A DNA stretch of 64,000 nt from QGON01 sp963691905 (GCA_963691905.1 OY829894.1:806001-870000); one strand, 5' to 3'. Positions 51,875 through 60,880 are shown, numbered from the stretch's first letter. Program-made: numbers and translations. The notes: generated by a model from the letters alone, not told the origin.

Positions 51875-54748
51875 ATGGACAAGACCTACGATCCCCACGC
51901 CATAGAACAACACTGGTACCAGACTTGGGAAGAGCGCGGTTACTTTGCGCCCAAAGACGAAGGGGACGATGCCTACTGCATCATGATCCCGCCACCCAAT
52001 GTCACCGGCAGACTGCACATGGGTCACGCCTTTCAGGACACCATCATGGATGCCCTGACCCGTTTCCACCGCATGAAGGGAGAACGCACCCTCTGGCAGG
52101 CGGGTTCTGATCATGCAGGCATCGCCACACAGATGGTGGTGGAACGTATGATCAATGCCGAAGGTGAGACCCGTCACGACTATGGCCGGGAAAAATTCAT
52201 CGAACGGATCTGGGACTGGAAGGAACACTCAGGCAATACCATTACCCGCCAACTGCGGCGCATGGGAAGTTCCCTCGACTGGGAGCACGAGCGCTTTACC
52301 ATGGATGATGGTCTCTCGGATGCAGTAAAAGAGGTCTTTGTTCGCCTCTATGAAGAGGGTCTGATCTACCGCGGCAAACGTCTGGTCAATTGGGATCCGG
52401 TGCTGCACACCGCCGTCTCAGACCTGGAGGTGCTCTCCGAGGAAGAGAAAGGGCACATGTGGCACATGCGCTATCCCCTCTCCAACGGCCAGGGCCACCT
52501 GATCGTCGCCACCACGCGCCCGGAGACCCTGCTCGGCGACTGCGCGGTGGCGGTCAACCCAAGCGACGATCGCTACAGACACATGATCGGCGAACTGCTG
52601 GAACTGCCGCTGACAGGTCGCAGGATCCCTATCATCGCTGACGAGGAACATGTCGATCCCGAGTTCGGCACCGGCTGCGTGAAGATTACCCCGGCCCACG
52701 ACTTCAACGACTATGCGGTCTGGCAGCGTCATCGGGATGAGAAGGTCATCTCCGAAGAGCCCCACGGCGGCCTGATCAACATCTTCACCGTCGATGCCGC
52801 TATCCGTGACAACGATGAGGATGAGGACAACCTGATCCCGGCAGTCTACATCGGCATGGACCGCTACGCTGCACGCAAGCAGATCGTGTCCGACCTGAAG
52901 GCCCAGGGACTACTGGAGAAGATCGACGACCACAAGCTGATGGTGCCCAGGGGCGACCGCTCCGACGCAGTTATCGAACCCTTTCTCACCGACCAGTGGT
53001 ACGTCAAGGTCGGCCCTTTGGCGAAACCGGCTATCGAGGCAGTAGAGAACGGCGACATCAAATTCGTGCCCGACAACTGGAAAAACACCTATTTTGAGTG
53101 GATGCGCAATATCCAGGACTGGTGCATCAGCCGCCAGATCTGGTGGGGGCATCGCATCCCGGCCTGGTACGACGATGCCGGTAACGTCTATGTCGGCCGT
53201 TCCGAGGCAGAGGTCCGCAAACGGCACAACCTGGCGGACGACTACCCGCTGCGCCAGGATGAGGATGTGCTCGACACCTGGTTCAGCTCCGCCCTCTGGC
53301 CCTTCTCCACCCTGGGCTGGCCGGCAGAGACCGACCGGGTAAAGACCTTCTACCCCACCTCGGTGCTGGTCACCGGTTTCGACATCATCTTCTTCTGGGT
53401 CGCCCGCATGATCATGATGGGCATCAAGTTCATGGACGATGTGCCCTTCAAAGAGGTCTACGTACACGGTCTGGTGCGCGACTCCCACGGCGACAAGATG
53501 TCGAAATCGAAGGGCAACGTGCTCGACCCCATCGATCTGATCGACGGCATCGAACTGGAGCCACTGGTGGAGAAACGCACCAGCGGCATGATGCAGCCGC
53601 AGCTGGCGAAGAAGATCGAACAGGCAACCCGCAAGGACTTCCCCGACGGCATCCCCAGTTTCGGCACCGATGCCATGCGCTTCACCTTTGCCGCACTGGC
53701 CTCCAGGGGCCGCGACATCAAGTTCGATCTGGGCCGGGTCGAAGGCTACCGTAACTTCTGCAACAAGCTGTGGAACGCCACCCGCTACGTGTTGATGAAC
53801 ACCGAAGGCGAAGATACCGGCAAAGGTTCATCGGAGATCGAACTTTCAGTCGCCGACCGCTGGATCACCACCCAACTGCAGTCCACCATTTCTGCGGTAA
53901 CCCAATCGATCGACAACTACCGTTTCGACCACGCTGCCCAGGCGATCTACGAGTTCACCTGGAACAACTACTGCGACTGGTACCTGGAACTCTGTAAGCC
54001 GGTATTGACAAACGATACCTCCTCGGACGCAGCCGATGCACAGGGAAGTGCGAGTGTCGCGGAAGACAGGAAGTTGGAAGCGACCAAACGCGGCGCCCGT
54101 CGCACCCTGGTTCAGGTTCTGGAGACCCTGCTTCGCCTCACTCATCCGATCATGCCCTTCATCACCGAAGAGATTTGGCAGAGGGTCGCGCCAATGACCG
54201 ACGTCCAGGGTGACACCATCATGCTGCAGGGCTATCCGGTGGCTGATCAAACTTTAGTTGACGAGAGTGCTGTCGCCGAAATGGAGTGGACTATGCAGTT
54301 CATTCTCGGCATTCGCAAGATCAAAGGTGAGATGAACATCTCGCCCGGCAAGCCGGTTCCAGTGCTGTTGGCCAACGCCACTGAACAGGATCAGACCTGG
54401 CTCACCTCCAACCGGCGTTACCTCGATTTCCTGGCACGCACAGAGTCGGTGGAAGTCCTGCCTGCGGGAGAGGCGGGGCCGGAGTCCGCCACTGCGCTGG
54501 TGGGCGAGATGAAAGTGCTGATCCCCCTTGCCGGTCTGATCGACAAAGACGCGGAGGTCAAACGTCTGGAGAAGGAGATCGGCAAACTACAGGGGGAAGT
54601 GGAACGCACCGGGAAAAAACTCTCCAACCCCAACTTTGTCGACAAGGCGCCAGCGGCCGTAGTGCAGAAAGAGAAGGACAAGATGGAGGTCGCCCGTAAG
54701 GCGCTTGAGGATTTGCAGGCGCAGGCAGAAAAGATTCAGGCGTTATGA
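51875..54748 (+). CDS. valS: valyl-tRNA synthetase
   Basis: Charges tRNA-Val. 957 residues from ATG 51875 (MDKTYDPHAIEQHWYQTWEE); the frame is open from 51785. Class I signatures: HIGH as HMGH in PPPNVTGRLHMGHAF (residues 48-51) and KMSKS in GDKMSKSKGNVLDP. The editing domain includes ATTRPETLLGDCAVAVNP. The C-terminal coiled coil (DAEVKRLEKEIGKLQGEVER, then EKDKMEVARKALEDLQAQ) that contacts tRNA is complete. Its stop overlaps the start of the CoA-binding gene. Confidence 0.97.
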   Translation: MDKTYDPHAIEQHWYQTWEERGYFAPKDEGDDAYCIMIPPPNVTGRLHMGHAFQDTIMDALTRFHRMKGERTLWQAGSDHAGIATQMVVERMINAEGETRHDYGREKFIERIWDWKEHSGNTITRQLRRMGSSLDWEHERFTMDDGLSDAVKEVFVRLYEEGLIYRGKRLVNWDPVLHTAVSDLEVLSEEEKGHMWHMRYPLSNGQGHLIVATTRPETLLGDCAVAVNPSDDRYRHMIGELLELPLTGRRIPIIADEEHVDPEFGTGCVKITPAHDFNDYAVWQRHRDEKVISEEPHGGLINIFTVDAAIRDNDEDEDNLIPAVYIGMDRYAARKQIVSDLKAQGLLEKIDDHKLMVPRGDRSDAVIEPFLTDQWYVKVGPLAKPAIEAVENGDIKFVPDNWKNTYFEWMRNIQDWCISRQIWWGHRIPAWYDDAGNVYVGRSEAEVRKRHNLADDYPLRQDEDVLDTWFSSALWPFSTLGWPAETDRVKTFYPTSVLVTGFDIIFFWVARMIMMGIKFMDDVPFKEVYVHGLVRDSHGDKMSKSKGNVLDPIDLIDGIELEPLVEKRTSGMMQPQLAKKIEQATRKDFPDGIPSFGTDAMRFTFAALASRGRDIKFDLGRVEGYRNFCNKLWNATRYVLMNTEGEDTGKGSSEIELSVADRWITTQLQSTISAVTQSIDNYRFDHAAQAIYEFTWNNYCDWYLELCKPVLTNDTSSDAADAQGSASVAEDRKLEATKRGARRTLVQVLETLLRLTHPIMPFITEEIWQRVAPMTDVQGDTIMLQGYPVADQTLVDESAVAEMEWTMQFILGIRKIKGEMNISPGKPVPVLLANATEQDQTWLTSNRRYLDFLARTESVEVLPAGEAGPESATALVGEMKVLIPLAGLIDKDAEVKRLEKEIGKLQGEVERTGKKLSNPNFVDKAPAAVVQKEKDKMEVARKALEDLQAQAEKIQAL

Positions 54749-55119
54749 AGCCGTCAGAACACCATGTCGCGGTGCTTGGCGCCAGCGCCAAGCCGCACCG
54801 TTACGCCAATCAGGCGATTAAACTGCTGAACGAACTCGGCTATGAAGTTACGCCTGTACACCCGAAACTGGAGAGCGTCGAAGGCCTGCAGGTATTTCCA
54901 TCATTAGGGAAGATCTCAAAAACCATCGACACCCTGACCCTCTATGTCGGGCCACAGCGCCTGGCGCCCACGTTCGATGAGATCGTCAAATCAGCACCCG
55001 GCAGGGTGATCTTCAATCCGGGCACCGAATCCCGCGAACTCATGTCACGTCTGGACAAGGCGGGCATCGAGTGGCTGGAGGGCTGCACCCTGGTGATGCT
55101 GAGAACCCGCGTTTTCTGA
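54745..55119 (+). CDS. CoA-binding domain protein (YccU family)
   Basis: 124-residue Rossmann-fold protein: HHVAVLGASAKPHRYANQAI, YEVTPVHPKLESVEG, GRVIFNPGTESREL and a C-terminal CTLVMLRTRVF. Small stand-alone CoA-binding proteins resemble the CoA-binding part of succinyl-CoA synthetase; function is not settled. Four-base overlap with valS implies translational coupling. Its end is four bases from the convergent DsrC-like gene. Confidence 0.88.
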   Translation: MKPSEHHVAVLGASAKPHRYANQAIKLLNELGYEVTPVHPKLESVEGLQVFPSLGKISKTIDTLTLYVGPQRLAPTFDEIVKSAPGRVIFNPGTESRELMSRLDKAGIEWLEGCTLVMLRTRVF

Positions 55120-55123
55120 CCGC

Positions 55124-55489
55124 CTAATGGGTACTGCCGAAGGATGAATCGTTTGTGCCTCCAGGCACCTGTATACCAGCTATGTGGCTGGCCTGGGTAA
55201 CTGGTCCACGGGGAAACAACTGATAGAGCCATTTTTTCCCGCCATCTTCGGCAAACTCCTCCACCAACGCCTTTGTGATCTCCCTCGCCTTGGCCTTCTC
55301 CCCTCGTCCGCGATAGTAATCACGCACGAAGAGGACAACATCCCAATGGTCATTACTCAATTCGATACCCAACTCCTGGGCTCTTGCAACTGCCGCATCT
55401 TCTGACCAGGGAGCCAACTCCAGCAGGTTGCCATCCGGATCATTCTGACTCGAGGCAGGGCTACGTATGTGCTGCAATATATCCGACAT
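55124..55489 (-). CDS. DsrC/TusE-fold protein lacking both C-terminal cysteines (RspA-like)
   Basis: 121 residues. Second ATG (55489) preferred: GGAGG lies eight bases before it, while the first ATG at 55495 is only two bases after. The fold is clear (ELGIELSNDHWDVVLFVRDY, GKKWLYQLFPRGPVTQASHI). DsrC carries sulfur on a conserved penultimate cysteine with a second cysteine eleven residues earlier, as in a CKxAGLPKPTGCV-type tail. Here the first is S101 and the tail reads IAGIQVPGGTNDSSFGSTH; the whole protein has no cysteine. So it cannot be a sulfur carrier and is more likely a regulatory homologue. Confidence 0.85.
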   Translation of the reverse strand: MSDILQHIRSPASSQNDPDGNLLELAPWSEDAAVARAQELGIELSNDHWDVVLFVRDYYRGRGEKAKAREITKALVEEFAEDGGKKWLYQLFPRGPVTQASHIAGIQVPGGTNDSSFGSTH

Positions 55490-55551
55490 CCTCATCTCCT
55501 CCTTATGGTGTTATGAGAGGAAGTATAGATCAGCACCTGTCCCTGACAGCC

Positions 55552-55584
55552 AACAGTTACCTTGCTAAAAGCAGGGTAACTGTT
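55552..55584. promoter_or_regulatory. 15-base-pair hairpin upstream of the DsrC-like gene
   Basis: Arms AACAGTTACCTTGCT and AGCAGGGTAACTGTT pair completely (one G-T) around AAA. It is centred about 80 bases before the start codon. No T-run follows on either strand, so an operator or mRNA leader structure is more likely than a terminator. Confidence 0.45.
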
Positions 55585-55614
55585 ACTGCCGATCAAAATC
55601 AATGGCATTATTGA

Positions 55615-55646
55615 GTAGACATGATCAAGCGTAGCGGAACAGGCAA
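55615..55646 (+). repeat. GTAG-headed REP palindrome
   Basis: GTAGACATGATCAAGCG then TAGCGGAACAGGCAA, a slightly degenerate member of the family at 8724. Part of a 320-base gene-free stretch (55490-55810) otherwise filled by the hairpin at 55552 and the palindrome at 55681. Confidence 0.65.
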
Positions 55647-55680
55647 AAGACCCTGAGACATACAGTGCCCGTTCACCAGG

Positions 55681-55764
55681 GTGTAGGGTGCGCTGGGCGC
55701 ACCATGATTGGCGTACGTACCATGATTACGGCTTGTTTTGGTGCGCATGACACACCCTACACAC
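55681..55764. repeat. large compound palindrome GTGTAGGGTG...CACACCCTACAC
   Basis: Ends GTGTAGGGTG and CACCCTACAC are complementary; inside are GTGCGCTGGGCGCAC and a second GGTGCGCATGA. Shares words with the element at 17795 (ATCATGGTGCGC, CACCCTAC). Located beyond the 3' end of the leftward RND pump gene's neighbour region, next to its stop codon side. Confidence 0.6.
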
Positions 55765-55810
55765 ATCCTATTTTTATTTGTTGAAGGCGCACTTGCCACA
55801 CAAGGACGCA

Positions 55811-58800
55811 TCAAGCATCCTTGGAATAAGGCACCCGGAAGAAGACCGCGTACAGAACCGGGACAAAGAGCAGTGTCAGCAGCGTCGCAAAACCCAGTCC
55901 CGCCATGATGGTAATCGACATGTTGACGAAGAAGACATCAGAGAGCAGCGGGATCAATCCCAGAATGGTGGTGGCGGCTGCCATCAACACCGGACGCAAC
56001 CGACTTACCGTGGCGTCCAGAATCGCCGCCAAATGCTCTTTTCCATCATCGATCTGCTGGTCTATTTCATCGATCAATACAATGGCATTTTTAATCAGCA
56101 GACCGATGAGACTCAATGCGCCGAGCAGAGACATAAAGTCAAAGGCACCGTTGAAACCCAACAGTCCGGCTGTGATGCCAACAATGGCCAGAGGCACGGT
56201 CAACCAGATAATCAGCGGCTGGCGCACCTTGGCAAACAGCAGGATACTGACCAGGATCATCATGATGAATCCCGCCGGCAACACTTTGGACAATCCCGCC
56301 TGTGCATTGCTCGAGTCTTCATATTCACCGCCCCAGGAGAGCTCATAACCCGATGGCAACTCAATCGTTTCAATCTTCGCCCGCAGACGGTTGAACAGAG
56401 GTGTCGCCAATTCACCCGTCGGGTTGCAGGCCGCAATGATAGTCTGAATCCGATTGCGCCCCCGAATCACTGTGTTCTCGAAAATGGTCTCGAAACCACT
56501 CACAACCTGTGCCACGGGCACCGCCTTCTGCAACGCCGGACTCCAAACCTGAATGTCCTGAATATTGGCCACGTCCGCACGCTCATCGGCCGGGGGCCGA
56601 AGCTTGATCGGCAACATCCGAATACCATCCCGATAGACACCCACGCTTTTGCCTTCAAACGCAGACTTTAGTGCAATAGCAAGGTCATGGCGGGTGATGC
56701 CCAACTGCCGTCCCACCTTTTCATTGAAGAGCGGACGGATGAGTTCCACCGGCTGGCGCCAATCGTCGTTGATCTCTTTGGCCTCCTGGTCCTGCCGCAT
56801 GATCGCCTTAGCCTGTTCGGCCAGGTCACGCAGGACTGCCGCATCCGGTCCGTGGAAACGCGCCTCGATCTTGCCATCACGGCCTGGACCGATACGGAAA
56901 GGTTTGATAATGGGATCGAGCTCGGGAAAATTGTCGCGCATATAGGTTGCGACGGCCGGCCAGACTTGGGAGATCTGTTCCAGTTCTTCTGTCTGCACGA
57001 TGATCTGCGCATAGGCTGGACTTGCCTCTTTGGGTTCGTAAGTCAACGCAAACCGGGCATCGCCCCCACCCACCAGCGTGGTTGTCTTGACAACACCCGC
57101 CTGACTGCGAAGGAATTCAGCGATCTTCAAAGCATCATCACGGGTCTCCCGAATATCGGTTCCCTCGGGTTCCCAGACATCAACAAAAAACATCGGCGTG
57201 CTGGCACTGGGGAAAAAGGCGTTTTTGATATAGCCGAACCCCAGTACGGCACTCACAAACAAGCCAATCACAACAATAACCGCCAGCCAGCGTGCCTTGA
57301 TGACCGCTTTTAGAAAAGTACGAAAAACTTTAAAAAAACCTTTGTCATAGGGGTTATCCGCAGCCCCATCTTTTTTCGGACGCATGAAAAGGGCACACAA
57401 GAGCGGCGTCGTACTGATTGCCGTCACCCAGGAGAGCGTCAGAGAGATCAGGATTACATAGAAAAGTGAGCTGGCAAACTCACCGGTATTATCGCTGGAG
57501 AGACCTATCGCGGAAAATGCAAGAATACCGATAACGGTACCTCCCAGCAGCGCCCAGATAGTCTTTCCCACCGCCTCTTTCGCCGCCTGGGTAGCCGGCA
57601 TACCCGACTGAATGCGAACCAGCATGCCTTCCGCCACCACAATAGCGTTATCCACCAACATACCCAACGCAATAACCAGTGCACCCAGTGAGATTCTCTG
57701 CAGTTCGATGCCGTACAGCTCCATCACAAGCAGCGTGCCTGCTACGGTGATCAGAAGCACTGCCCCGATTATCAGCCCGGATGTCAGCCCCATGAAAAGC
57801 AGCAGGACCGCGATCACTATGCCGATTGCCTGACCCACACTGACGATGAAACCGTTGACGGACTTGTTTACCTCGGTTGGCTGATCATAAATAATGTTCA
57901 AATCCATGCCGACAGGAATAATCGATTGCAGCTCATGGAAGCGTTGCACCAGCGTCTCACCCACCGCAACGACATTTTCGCCACCGCGCATGGATATACC
58001 CATAGTGAGTGCAGGCCTTCCATTGAAATAGATCAGTTTACCGGGGACTTCCTCGTAGGCACGATGTATAGAGGCGATATCCTTCAGATAGATCAGTTTC
58101 CTGTTATCCGAGCTGATGAGTAGATCGCCGATCGCCTGCACTGAGTCAAACTCACCCGTCGGGTGGATGCGGATATAGTCGGGACCCACCCGCACCTTGC
58201 CTGCATCCTCGACCACATTCTGGGACTGCAGAACACTGCCGATCTGTTCCAGGGAGATACCCAATTCACCCATACGGGTGCGGGAGATCTCCACGTAGAC
58301 CACTTCCGGCTGCTCACCGCCGATGACGATCTTTTTGACACCTTCCACCAGCACAAGCTGTTTCTTGAGATCATCCGCCACATCCTTGAGATCGCGATAG
58401 GTATAACCCTCCCCCTGCAAGGCGAGGTAGATACCATAGACATCACCGAAATCATCGACGATGATCGGACCCTGGACCCCCGGCGGAAGTTTGTGTTTCA
58501 TGTCGGCGATCTTGCGCCGCAGCTCATCGTAGATGTTGGGAAAATCCTTCGCCTTATACTCGTCCTTGAACTCGACATTAAGATCGGACATGCCCGGCCG
58601 CGCAATAGACATCTTGATGCGCTTCAGCTGCCCCATCAGCTGAAGTGCCTCTTCTATATGGTAGGTCACCTCATCCTGCACCTCCTGGGCGGTGGCGCCA
58701 GGGTAGAAGGTGATGATCTTGGCCTGTTTGATGGTGAAGTTGGGATCTTCCAGTTTGCCCATCTTCTCGAAGCCGTAAAAGCCACCCGCCACCATGATGA

Positions 58801-58855
58801 TGACCAGCAGCCAGGAGACGACCTTCTTCTCTATCGAATATTCACCGATGTTCAT
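55811..58855 (-). CDS. RND-family efflux transporter, inner-membrane pump
   Basis: 1014 residues of full RND topology. The TM4 segment reads LGMLVDNAIVVAEGML, so the usual second Asp of the proton-relay pair is Asn; the TM10 Lys is in LIGLLIKNAIVLIDEIDQQ. The first porter loop has TFYPGATAQEVQDEVTYHIE, where many pumps of this subclass carry PGASAEEVEQ-type text. Drug or solvent export is likely but the substrate is not readable. Its adaptor gene lies 31 bases upstream. Confidence 0.9.
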   Translation of the reverse strand: MNIGEYSIEKKVVSWLLVIIMVAGGFYGFEKMGKLEDPNFTIKQAKIITFYPGATAQEVQDEVTYHIEEALQLMGQLKRIKMSIARPGMSDLNVEFKDEYKAKDFPNIYDELRRKIADMKHKLPPGVQGPIIVDDFGDVYGIYLALQGEGYTYRDLKDVADDLKKQLVLVEGVKKIVIGGEQPEVVYVEISRTRMGELGISLEQIGSVLQSQNVVEDAGKVRVGPDYIRIHPTGEFDSVQAIGDLLISSDNRKLIYLKDIASIHRAYEEVPGKLIYFNGRPALTMGISMRGGENVVAVGETLVQRFHELQSIIPVGMDLNIIYDQPTEVNKSVNGFIVSVGQAIGIVIAVLLLFMGLTSGLIIGAVLLITVAGTLLVMELYGIELQRISLGALVIALGMLVDNAIVVAEGMLVRIQSGMPATQAAKEAVGKTIWALLGGTVIGILAFSAIGLSSDNTGEFASSLFYVILISLTLSWVTAISTTPLLCALFMRPKKDGAADNPYDKGFFKVFRTFLKAVIKARWLAVIVVIGLFVSAVLGFGYIKNAFFPSASTPMFFVDVWEPEGTDIRETRDDALKIAEFLRSQAGVVKTTTLVGGGDARFALTYEPKEASPAYAQIIVQTEELEQISQVWPAVATYMRDNFPELDPIIKPFRIGPGRDGKIEARFHGPDAAVLRDLAEQAKAIMRQDQEAKEINDDWRQPVELIRPLFNEKVGRQLGITRHDLAIALKSAFEGKSVGVYRDGIRMLPIKLRPPADERADVANIQDIQVWSPALQKAVPVAQVVSGFETIFENTVIRGRNRIQTIIAACNPTGELATPLFNRLRAKIETIELPSGYELSWGGEYEDSSNAQAGLSKVLPAGFIMMILVSILLFAKVRQPLIIWLTVPLAIVGITAGLLGFNGAFDFMSLLGALSLIGLLIKNAIVLIDEIDQQIDDGKEHLAAILDATVSRLRPVLMAAATTILGLIPLLSDVFFVNMSITIMAGLGFATLLTLLFVPVLYAVFFRVPYSKDA

Positions 58856-58886
58856 TGCTGATTCCTGTCAGTCCGTGGGGCCGCTG

Positions 58887-60044
58887 CTACTGTTTGTCCA
58901 TGACGGGAATATCCTCCGCCCTGGGCTCAGCCTGCTCGGTCTGTTTCATCAGCGTCACATTCATGTTTTCGGCAAGATAGGCGGAACCGGCTGTGACAAT
59001 CCGCATCCCCGGTTCTATCCCTTCCGTCACTTCGATCGAGGCACCCTTCATGCGTCCCAGCGATACCTTTCGCGCTGTAACCGTCAGCGATGCCTCATCC
59101 ACAACCCAGACCCTGGAATCGAGTTTGCCATTCGCGGAAACCGCATTGACGGGAACAAAATAGACCACTTTCTCTTCCAGCGCCTTGGTGAGATCGGCAG
59201 TGACGTTGGCGGTCATGCCCGGCAATACGACCAATCCGGTCGGTGCCGGCATAGTATAGGTCACCTGAAAAGTCTGGGTTTTGGCATCCGCCTTGGTGGC
59301 GATCTCCTTAAATACCAGATCGAAGCGTTTTTCCGGCACCGTATCGAAAGCGGCCCAGACAGATACCTTGCCACCCTTCTCTGCGTCTGTTTTGGCAGGA
59401 GTAAGTCGCAAGATCAGGTTTTCCGGCACGTCGAACTTGACCTCCAGTTGAGTATTATCCATCAGGGAAAAGACCGTTTGCTTGGCCTGCACCTCCTCAA
59501 ACTGCTGTATATAACGTCTGGCGACGCTGCCATCAAAAGGCGCCTTCAACTGCGTGTAGCGCAGATCCAGGCGCGCCTTTTCCAGCCCGGCGGAGGCACT
59601 TTTGAATGAGGCTTCGAGTTTGTCGTAATCACGCCGGGAGATATGTCCCTTTTCCACCAGTTCCTTTGCGCGGTTAAAATCTTTTTTGGAATTCTCGTAA
59701 GTCGCCTGGCGATCCTTCACGACCACTTGATAGTCCGTGGCATCGAGTTTCGCCAGCAGTTGTCCCTTCTTGACCTGCTCGCCCTCTGTAACCTCCATCT
59801 TGACCACTTTACCGGGCACCCGAAACGAGAGTTCCGCCTTGTGTTCCGCATCGATCCGCCCTGGAAAGTTTCGCACCCCCCCCTGTGCCGGTGCCGCCAC
59901 TAACATTGACTTGACCGGCCGTGCGGTTACCTCTGCCGGAGGGGGCTCCTTCTCCGCGCACGCAGATAGAGAGATCAACGTAACCGCAGCAAGCAAGGTT
60001 ACAGGCAATCGCAGCGTATTTTTTTTCATCTTATTGATGTCCAT
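58887..60044 (-). CDS. RND efflux periplasmic adaptor lipoprotein
   Basis: About 385 residues from ATG 60044; ATG 60029 (MKKNTLRLPVTLLAAVTLIS) is an equally possible start. Lipobox LISLSAC, then the barrel-sandwich half motifs AELSFRVPGKVVKMEVTEGE and LKAPFDGSVARRYIQQFEEV around a helical hairpin (QATYENSKKDFNRAKELVEK). Terminal text includes EGIEPGMRIVTAGSAYL. Pairs with the RND pump downstream; no outer-membrane channel gene is adjacent. Confidence 0.9.
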   Translation of the reverse strand: MDINKMKKNTLRLPVTLLAAVTLISLSACAEKEPPPAEVTARPVKSMLVAAPAQGGVRNFPGRIDAEHKAELSFRVPGKVVKMEVTEGEQVKKGQLLAKLDATDYQVVVKDRQATYENSKKDFNRAKELVEKGHISRRDYDKLEASFKSASAGLEKARLDLRYTQLKAPFDGSVARRYIQQFEEVQAKQTVFSLMDNTQLEVKFDVPENLILRLTPAKTDAEKGGKVSVWAAFDTVPEKRFDLVFKEIATKADAKTQTFQVTYTMPAPTGLVVLPGMTANVTADLTKALEEKVVYFVPVNAVSANGKLDSRVWVVDEASLTVTARKVSLGRMKGASIEVTEGIEPGMRIVTAGSAYLAENMNVTLMKQTEQAEPRAEDIPVMDKQ

Positions 60045-60369
60045 ATTTATTGCGTAATAACTGACGGTGGGATAATAAATCTTAGCATATACCACAATTC
60101 ATACCGGTGCAGCGGTAATCCCACACCCTCTCAAACTTTTGCTCCACCCCCTGCTTTTTAGAATGATGCAGATAACTATCTGTCAGCAACAAAACAGAAT
60201 CTGGCGTGGAATCGGAAAACCGTTCCCCAGGTTGGGATTTCTATTACTCAGATTGGGGTTTTTGGGGTCAATCCCTGTCATTCAGTGAACTAGATTCCAT
60301 TTTCGCATGAAGAAATCGCACAACTTTCCGATAATGTGAAACAAGATCAGTTATGGAGTCAGTAACGTA
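60045..60369. other. 325-base gene-free region between the RND adaptor and the pseudopilin gene
   Basis: Divergent promoter region. I see no ORF, RNA gene or convincing palindrome. One G-rich near-repeat (AGGTTGGGATTTC and AGATTGGGGTTTT, 60221-60265) is notable. A regulator for the efflux pair, often placed here, is absent. Confidence 0.5.
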
Positions 60370-60792
60370 ATGGGTATTGATAGAATCAGTCGATGTAATG
60401 GCACAGGATCTACAATGCTGCTGATGGCAGCGGCAGTATTTCTTTTTTTGATCGTTGCCGGTGTCCCGGCTTTTAGTCAGCTGAACGAAAATGAAACCAC
60501 GGCTAAAGAGGCCGGCTCCATGACAGATCACCTTCAGTTCGCACATCAGGAAGCGATTCGCCGTGGGCTTCCTGTCACTGTCTGCGCATCGGGCGACGGG
60601 GAAACCTGTAACGATGCGGGAAACTGGGAAGAGGGCTGCATCGTCTTCATCGAAGTGGATGGCGCACAAGGCGATCTCGGCAGCAGCGACATTGTGTTGA
60701 GCAGGTTCCTCAACAGTGGAGATCATCTGGGCTTGCAGAGCAACCTCGCTTACATCCAATACCAAGCCGATGGGAGCATTAATCTCAACTAG
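60370..60792 (+). CDS. GspH/FimT-like pseudopilin with atypical N-terminus
   Basis: 140 residues. After a short leader comes a hydrophobic helix (STMLLMAAAVFLFLIVAGVP) and a GspH/FimT-type globular part: DHLQFAHQEAIRRGLPVTVC, GETCNDAGNWEEGCIVFIEV, and a C-terminal LAYIQYQADGSINLN. In type IV pilins the helix begins FTLIE with Glu at +5 for assembly; here the corresponding residues read STMLL, with Leu at +5. FimT/GspH proteins are minor pilins in pilus, secretion or DNA-uptake machines. No other pilus gene is adjacent. Confidence 0.75.
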   Translation: MGIDRISRCNGTGSTMLLMAAAVFLFLIVAGVPAFSQLNENETTAKEAGSMTDHLQFAHQEAIRRGLPVTVCASGDGETCNDAGNWEEGCIVFIEVDGAQGDLGSSDIVLSRFLNSGDHLGLQSNLAYIQYQADGSINLN

Positions 60793-60816
60793 CAATTGAC
60801 GCCAGAATACTACGCT

Positions 60817-60847
60817 TGTCGGGTTACGCTGCGCTAACCCGACCTAC
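60817..60847 (-). repeat. GTAGGTCGGGTTA-type REP palindrome
   Basis: GTCGGGTTA CGCTGCGC TAACCCGAC followed by CTAC; reverse complement begins GTAGGTCGGGTTAGCGC. Same family as 47361. Lies between the convergent pseudopilin and pgl genes. Confidence 0.75.
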
Positions 60848-60880
60848 CCATCTGGCTCAAGAAACATTCTCCAAAGGGCG

